From NCBI GenBank assembly GCA_021780095.1, contig JAJXZK010000165.1:1-18486 (forward strand): a DNA stretch of 18,486 bases. The letters run 5' to 3'. The notes under the pieces are model-generated. The model saw only the letters and a list, made by a program, of their open reading frames with translations, was not told the origin of the DNA and ran no database searches. How positions within the stretch are numbered: position 1 is the stretch's first letter; the number at the start of each line of letters is the position of its first letter. A program made the position numbers and the translations under genes. Positions 13,447-18,486 of this stretch are shown in pieces. Origin of the DNA: Acidobacteriota bacterium (GTDB lineage Bacteria > Acidobacteriota > Terriglobia > Terriglobales > Acidobacteriaceae).

Positions 13447-16088
13447 TGGGCGCAATGCGAGAGGCATGGAACCGCGTGCTGTCGTTCTTTCACAAGGAGC
13501 AGCGGGATTGGGAGATGGAAGCGGAACTCGCCATGCATGTGGAGTTGGCGGTGGAAGAGAACCTGCGGCGGGGAATGCCGGAAGCGGAAGCGCGGCGGAA
13601 GGCGCTGGTGCGATTCGGCGGAGTGCAGCAGGCGAGGGAGCGGCAGCGGGACGCTCGTGGGATTCCCTGGCTCGACATTTTGTTGCAGGACGTTCGCTAT
13701 ACGCTGCGAACATTGCGGCGGGACCCCTCGTTTACGGTGGTTGCGGTGCTCATCCTGGCGCTGGGCATCGGCGCGAACATCGCGGTGTTCAGCGTGGTGA
13801 ATACGATTCTGCTGCGGCCGCTGCCGTTTCCTGACTCCCAGCGGCTGGTTCGAATCACGACAAAAGATCCTAAGGGCGGCGAATCCAGCATGACGTACAC
13901 GACGGACGCCACCCAGGAATATCAGCAACGGAACAAATCATTCCAGCAAGTGACTGGATATTTCGCGTTCACCGGCCCCGACAATTACAAACTGGGTGGG
14001 CACGGCGTGCCGCTGCCGGTGACCGGAATCCTGGTGATGGGGAATTTTTTTCAGACACTTGAAGTGCAACCGATGTTAGGGCGCTTGTTTACCGCAGATG
14101 AATGTCTGCCGAAGGGGCGTCCGGCGGTGTTGCTGAGTTATCTGTTCTGGAAACGGCAGTTTCATGCCGATCACGGCATCGTGGGGCAAGCCATCGATCT
14201 GAACGGCACGCCGGTGACTGTGGTGGGGGTGTTGCCGAAGACCTTCGATTTTGGATCCGTGTTTTCTCCGGGTGCGAAGGTCGATATTTTTACGCCGTTC
14301 ATCATGCACGACTTTCAGGATGATGGAAACGTGCTGGCGCTGATGGGCCGCCTAAAACCGGGAGTGACGCTGGCAGCGGGGCAGGCTGAGGCTGACCTTC
14401 TTTTTCCTAAGCTGGATGCGAGTTTGCGACACCCGGAATGGCACGCAGACTACACCGCGAGACAAATGCTGCTAAAGCAATACGTGACGGGAAAGCTGCA
14501 TCGCTCGTTGATTGTGCTGTGGTGCGCGGTGGGGATGATCCTGCTGATTGTTTGCGTGAACTTATCGAACCTGCTGTTGGCGCGAACGGCGGCACGCAGT
14601 AAAGAATTTGCAATGCGGACAGCGCTGGGCGCGGGTCGAGGTCGGCTGATTCGGCAACTGCTGACGGAGAGCCTGATTCTTTCTGGGGCGGGTGCGTTGC
14701 TGGGGCTGGCAATTGCGTTTGCCGTGATCGAATTTCTGGCGCACCAAGGATCGATTGCGCTGCCGCTGCTGAGCGACCTGAAGATCGATGGGGCAACGAT
14801 GGCATGGACGGTGGCGATTGCGATTGTGAGTGGGGCGGCGTTTGGATTGATGCCGGGGCTGAAGATGTCTTCGGGAAATCTGCAGGAGACGCTGAAGGAT
14901 TCTGGGAGTGGAGCGGGCGAAGGCAGAAAGCATGAGGGATTGCGGTCGGCGCTGGTGGTGTCTGAAGTTGCGCTGGCGTGTGTGTTGCTGGTGGGCGCCG
15001 GGCTGTTGCTGCGCAGCTTTCTGCGCATTCTGGATGTAGATCTTGGGTTTGAGCCCAGCCGCGCTGCGGCCATCAGCGTGGACTATGACGATGGAGGCGA
15101 TGGGGCCAAGCTGGGCGCGCTATGGCAGGAGATTATTCATCGTGTAGAAGCGATTCCGGGAGTCGAGACCGCGGGCATTACGGATAGTTTGCCGCTGAGC
15201 CGCAACCGGAGCTGGGGTATCCAGGCCAAAGGGCAGACCTATCGCCCGGGAGAGCTGCAGGACACGTTTGTGTTCATGATATCGCCCGGCTATTTGAAGG
15301 CGATCGGGATGCGGCTGCTGGAAGGACGCGACGTGGACTGGTCGGATGGCCTGAAGAGCCAGAGGGTGGTCATCATCAATGAAACGGTTGCGCGCAAGTT
15401 GTGGCCGGGACAAGATCCAATTGGACGAATCGCGGTCCTTAACGACACGGAGGCACGGGTGATCGGGGTGATTGCCGATGTTCGTGAAAGCAGCGTCGAG
15501 GGCGATCCTGGCTGGCAAATGTATCTGTCCGACATGCAATTTAGACCGGAGGGGGCGCAATTGGTGGTGCGCACGAAGCTACCTCCGTCCGTGCTGGCCT
15601 CGAGCGTGTTGTCTGCGTTGCGGGAGATAAATCCTGGTCAGCCGGCGACGGAATTTCGCCCGATCCAGGGGCTGGTGGATCATGCGGTGTCGCCACGGCG
15701 TTTCTTTGTGCTGTTGGTCGACATCTTTGCGGGGCTCGGACTGCTGCTGGCGTCGCTTGGGATTTACGGGGTGATTTCCTACTCAGTGACACAGCGGACG
15801 CAGGAGATCGGCATCCGCATGGCGCTGGGCGCGTCGCGATGGAATGTGCAAATCAGCGTGATCTGGAAGACGCTGCGGCTGGTGTTGCTGGGGATGGGGG
15901 TGGGGCTGGCTGCCTCGTTTGCGGCGTCGCGGTTGATTGCAACGCTTTTGTTTGGCACGGCGGCGACCGATCCAAAAACATTTGGCGCGGTGACGTTGCT
16001 GCTGCTTGGGGTGGCGCTGCCGGCGGGGTACCTGCCCGCGTTCCGCGCTTCCAGGATCAACCCGATGATCGCTCTGCGGAGCAGCTAG
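13446..16088 (+). CDS. Acidobacterial duplicated orphan permease (MacB/FtsX-like, ADOP)
   Basis: 880 residues from the ATG at 13446, which overlaps the regulator stop; a GTG one codon earlier is less likely. A cytoplasmic prefix (about 1-90, with an EMEAELAMHVE...RRGM.EAEARRKAL.RFGG block) precedes TM1 (about 94-122). Then come a MacB-type periplasmic domain (about 125-340), an FtsX-like unit with four TM segments (about 352-530), a second periplasmic domain (about 535-745), and a C-terminal FtsX unit (about 750-880) with RTQEIGIRMALGAS and the terminal RASRINPM..LRSS. This tandem duplication of an ABC permease with no ATPase gene beside it defines the ADOP family. By analogy with MacB/LolCDE it may perform mechanotransmission or export, but no ATPase partner is visible and the substrate is unknown. 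Confidence 0.93.
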   Translation: MGAMREAWNRVLSFFHKEQRDWEMEAELAMHVELAVEENLRRGMPEAEARRKALVRFGGVQQARERQRDARGIPWLDILLQDVRYTLRTLRRDPSFTVVAVLILALGIGANIAVFSVVNTILLRPLPFPDSQRLVRITTKDPKGGESSMTYTTDATQEYQQRNKSFQQVTGYFAFTGPDNYKLGGHGVPLPVTGILVMGNFFQTLEVQPMLGRLFTADECLPKGRPAVLLSYLFWKRQFHADHGIVGQAIDLNGTPVTVVGVLPKTFDFGSVFSPGAKVDIFTPFIMHDFQDDGNVLALMGRLKPGVTLAAGQAEADLLFPKLDASLRHPEWHADYTARQMLLKQYVTGKLHRSLIVLWCAVGMILLIVCVNLSNLLLARTAARSKEFAMRTALGAGRGRLIRQLLTESLILSGAGALLGLAIAFAVIEFLAHQGSIALPLLSDLKIDGATMAWTVAIAIVSGAAFGLMPGLKMSSGNLQETLKDSGSGAGEGRKHEGLRSALVVSEVALACVLLVGAGLLLRSFLRILDVDLGFEPSRAAAISVDYDDGGDGAKLGALWQEIIHRVEAIPGVETAGITDSLPLSRNRSWGIQAKGQTYRPGELQDTFVFMISPGYLKAIGMRLLEGRDVDWSDGLKSQRVVIINETVARKLWPGQDPIGRIAVLNDTEARVIGVIADVRESSVEGDPGWQMYLSDMQFRPEGAQLVVRTKLPPSVLASSVLSALREINPGQPATEFRPIQGLVDHAVSPRRFFVLLVDIFAGLGLLLASLGIYGVISYSVTQRTQEIGIRMALGASRWNVQISVIWKTLRLVLLGMGVGLAASFAASRLIATLLFGTAATDPKTFGAVTLLLLGVALPAGYLPAFRASRINPMIALRSS

Positions 16089-16359
16089 GCTGGCACGCTG
16101 CCGGATATGCCTCCTAGGAAGGGGTTGCGGACTCTGGCAACGTCCCGCGGAGCCGCAGGCGGGGAATAACTGGGGAGCGTCGGGGTGAGCAAAAGCCATG
16201 AGTTCCCCTGGGATACAGGAGACGGAAGCTTAGTCTCCTAAGAAGTCCGGCAAACTCCCATCGTCTGGAATGCATCGCAGTTACATGCGCCGAGTGTTAC
16301 TGGACGCGGGGCCGGTTGGCTGCAACGGCGGAAGTGTGGCCACGTGGGGAGGGTTTTCC
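16089..16359. other. Intergenic region with two hairpins between the permease and second phosphoesterase genes
   Basis: There is no convincing gene in these 271 bases. Two inverted repeats stand out: CCCGC (16144-16148) with GCGGG (16159-16163), enclosing a nested GCGG/CCGC, and AGGAGAC (16217-16223) with GTCTCCT (16233-16239) around 9 bases. Neither has a T-run. The region must also hold the promoter of the downstream lipoprotein gene unless that gene is read through from the permease. Confidence 0.4.
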
Positions 16360-17292
16360 ATGAAGCATCCATTTGTCTCGATCTCTGCAATATGTTGTCT
16401 GGCGGTTGCGCTTGCCATGGTTGGCTGCGGCGGCACCACCATGGACAATCCTTCGATTGGCTCGCATGCAACTTCCGCTTCCACCCTGCCGCGCAGTAGG
16501 CACGTTGTGATTGTGATGGAGGAGAACCGGAGCTACTCGTCGGTGGTCGGAGCTACCAGCGCATGGCCGCATCTGAATGCCCTGATCGAAAAAGGAGCGC
16601 TGGCAACGCACTACTATGCGAGCACTCATCCTTCGATCGGCAACTATTTCATGCTGACGACGGGGAAGATATTGACGAACAACGATGACTCCAGAACGGT
16701 GTGGAACGTGGACAGCATTGCGCGACGGATGAGATCGGAAGGGGTGTCGTTTCGAATTTATGCCGAAGGGATAAATCGAGGATATGTCGGCGGCAATACG
16801 GGGCTGTATGTGTGCCGGCATGAGCCGTTTTCAATGCTGGCGGACATCGCCGACAATAAGGCGGTAGCGGATTGGCACATTTTTCCATTTACGCAATTTG
16901 CAATCGATGTGGAGAAAGGAGCGCTGCCGGAGTACTCCTTCATCGTTCCGAACATCGATGACGATGCTCACAATGGCACATCGCAGCAGGCGGACTATTG
17001 GTTGCAGTCGAAGGTGATCAGCCCGTTGGCCACCGCCGCGGCATTCAAAACGGGGGGCGATGGCTTTCTGGCCGTGAATTTCGATGAAGCGGCCGATAGC
17101 GACACTACCCATGGCGGGGGCCATGTGGCTGCGGTAATGTGGGGACCGATCGTTAAGGTGGGATACAAGCAAACCTCGAGCACGGTGTATCAGCACCCGA
17201 GTATGTTGCGGACGGAAATGCAGTTACTGAGGTTGTCGAATCCTCCGGGCGCCGCGGCGACTGCGCCCGTCATGAGTGAGTTTTTCCGGTAA
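16360..17292 (+). CDS. Phosphoesterase-family lipoprotein (paralogue without Ig repeats)
   Basis: 310 residues. The ATG at 16360 was chosen because GGGGAGGG lies 6 bases upstream and a lipoprotein signal follows at once (hydrophobic stretch, lipobox MVGC with Cys23). After a short linker the protein is a single phosphoesterase-family domain (from SRHVVIVMEENRSY to the end) that aligns without gaps over 264 residues with the C-terminal domain of the gene at 10994, at roughly 70% identity by eye. The catalytic-type blocks are kept: MEEN, THPSIGN, CRHEPF, PNIDDDAHNG and NFDEA...THGGGHV. It is probably a membrane-anchored phosphatase or phospholipase-like enzyme outside the cytoplasm; substrate unknown. 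A 39-base stretch is identical between the copies (12293-12331 and 16627-16665). Confidence 0.88.
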   Translation: MKHPFVSISAICCLAVALAMVGCGGTTMDNPSIGSHATSASTLPRSRHVVIVMEENRSYSSVVGATSAWPHLNALIEKGALATHYYASTHPSIGNYFMLTTGKILTNNDDSRTVWNVDSIARRMRSEGVSFRIYAEGINRGYVGGNTGLYVCRHEPFSMLADIADNKAVADWHIFPFTQFAIDVEKGALPEYSFIVPNIDDDAHNGTSQQADYWLQSKVISPLATAAAFKTGGDGFLAVNFDEAADSDTTHGGGHVAAVMWGPIVKVGYKQTSSTVYQHPSMLRTEMQLLRLSNPPGAAATAPVMSEFFR

Positions 17293-17492
17293 AAGGGGCA
17301 GGACGGTTCAAAGGCCGGTTGCTTGAAGAAAGCTGGGAGCCGTCGATCTCAACGCTGGTGCGCCTGCAGTTGAACAAGGTGGCCGCTGAAGCCGGCGCCG
17401 ACCCCGGAAGGCTCGATTCGCAGCGGATTACTACGCGGGCGAAAGCGCCGCTCGCTTTGTCTTACAAGCGTTACTGCAACAGCGGCAAATAC

Positions 17493-18485
17493 TTAGTACG
17501 CCAGCCAGTGAAACCAGATTGAATCCGAATCTTGCCCGGTGGAATTGGACAGCGAAGTGCCGCTTTGTGCCATGACGATGTTATCATTGGCCTCACTCGA
17601 GTAGGTAATGACGTGGGTGGAACCACTCCGGTAGGCGTACGCATCGTCCATATAGGCGTCCGCATAGTTCGGTAGCGGGTTCATGAAAGAGCCTGCGACC
17701 TCCGTGCGCTCCACAATCCATTCCGCAGACTGGCCGGAGAACGTGGTCTTGGGCGGAATGGCGAGCGAGGCGGAAATCGCCTTCTTGGTGTTGTAGTTAG
17801 CGATGTAATAGAAACCGGTAGTTTTGCCGCTCTGGACCCCGACCGCGGAATAGGCATAGATAACGTCGCCCGGCGCGATCGGAAAGTTCTGAACAATCAC
17901 TTCAGATTCGGGAATAAATTCAATCCAGGCATAGTAGGTGGCCTTGCCGCCGGTGTACTGTTGCTCGGTTCCATCCTGGATGAGGTCGTTACAACTGCAA
18001 TTGCCGTCGATGCCCACCCATTCCGACATGTAGCCGTTTATCGACTGGAATTGGTTGTTAACGCTGGGCACGACCCAAAGGCCGACCACTTCATTAAAGG
18101 AGGGAGTACCGCCGATGAGCGACCATCCGCTCCAGTTTCCGGATGTGCTGTGGGCGGTGTTGCCTTCCACGACGGCCTTGGTGAGGCGCTGGTTCGGCAG
18201 ATGGTAGCGATTGGTCGGAACCAGTTGCGGGGTGATGCGGGTGACGTTGACGGCCCGAAGCCAGTCGCCGTAGGCCTTGGTGTCGTTCGTATCCGGGCGG
18301 TTCGGAAAACCGTATTCCTGTAGTTGTTCCTGTGAAGCATAGATAGGATCGAAACCCCGCGGGACGGCGTTATAGGTGATGGCGCCGGTGACACCCGGCA
18401 GCGAGACGGAAGTTGCATATTCCTGTCCAGTGGCGAGCAGAGTGCCGGCCGACAGCGTCGCCAAGGTGAAAAGAGCGACTGCAGT
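17493..18485 (-). CDS. Secreted G1 family (eqolisin-like) glutamic peptidase, 5' end cut by window
   Basis: The frame stays open to the window edge. A TTG at 18464 is inside a hydrophobic segment (AVALFTLATLSAGTLLA), which reads as a signal peptide, so the true start lies beyond 18486. Numbering from that TTG, a propeptide-like region covers about 20-105 and the mature domain starts near SGNWSGW (108-114). Family landmarks are GLWVVPSV (128-135), EWVGIDG (148-154), LIQDG with Gln163, YYAWIEFIP (177-185), and SAEWIVER with Glu248. Gln163 and Glu248 are the expected catalytic pair; their 85-residue separation is close to that in scytalidoglutamic peptidase. G1 peptidases are acid-active secreted enzymes, best known from fungi and less often from acid-tolerant bacteria. 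No partner gene is seen; it converges with the phosphoesterase gene across a 200-base gap in which nothing convincing was seen. Confidence 0.87.
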   Translation of the reverse strand, partial: TAVALFTLATLSAGTLLATGQEYATSVSLPGVTGAITYNAVPRGFDPIYASQEQLQEYGFPNRPDTNDTKAYGDWLRAVNVTRITPQLVPTNRYHLPNQRLTKAVVEGNTAHSTSGNWSGWSLIGGTPSFNEVVGLWVVPSVNNQFQSINGYMSEWVGIDGNCSCNDLIQDGTEQQYTGGKATYYAWIEFIPESEVIVQNFPIAPGDVIYAYSAVGVQSGKTTGFYYIANYNTKKAISASLAIPPKTTFSGQSAEWIVERTEVAGSFMNPLPNYADAYMDDAYAYRSGSTHVITYSSEANDNIVMAQSGTSLSNSTGQDSDSIWFHWLAY

Positions 18486-18486
18486 T

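Noticed and set aside
17319..17522. Small gene of 67 codons after the second phosphoesterase
   Set aside because: No ribosome site and no recognisable motif were seen, and it overlaps the 3' end of the peptidase gene.

Overview
The window looks like chromosomal DNA of an acidobacterium (Acidobacteriota). The strongest taxonomic clue is the PadR-type regulator overlapped by a very long, duplicated MacB/FtsX-like permease at 13096-16088. This pair is characteristic of that phylum (the 'acidobacterial PadR' and 'acidobacterial duplicated orphan permease' families). A G1-type (eqolisin) peptidase, lipoproteins with Ig-like repeats, and GC of about 60% fit the same group.

Layout. (1) 1-4030: the 3' end of a multihaem c-type cytochrome gene; two tandem-domain universal stress proteins on the minus strand; and, divergent from them, a phosphate acetyl/butyryltransferase ending in a strong intrinsic terminator. 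The divergent promoter region holds a perfect GTGA-N6-TCAC site centred about 41.5 bases before a plausible transcription start for the transferase gene. This suggests CRP/FNR-type control of an energy- or redox-stress module. (2) 4131-7630: hisS and aspS, probably co-transcribed. HisRS carries an in-frame insert of about 114 codons between class II motifs 1 and 2. The insert resembles the PD-(D/E)XK nuclease domain of NucS/EndoMS and has lower GC than the rest of the gene. This is the most unusual object in the window. AspRS has the residue pattern of a non-discriminating enzyme. (3) 7631-10816: a palindromic intergenic element, a glutaryl-CoA-dehydrogenase-like gene (minus), a diacylglycerol/sphingosine-kinase-family lipid kinase (plus), and a Rossmann-fold NAD(P)-binding protein (minus) whose stop codon overlaps that of the kinase. 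(4) 10994-17292: two paralogous phosphoesterase-family lipoproteins, the first carrying four Ig-like repeats. They flank a PadR regulator and permease pair whose promoter is packed with TGTGG/CCACA half-sites. (5) 17493-18486: a secreted G1 peptidase (minus), cut by the window end.

How the genes work together: hisS-aspS serves translation. The Usp, transferase and cytochrome genes look like an energy-stress neighbourhood. The right half is an envelope or secreted module (lipoprotein phosphoesterases, permease, acid peptidase). No tRNA, rRNA, CRISPR array, insertion sequence or integrase was recognised.
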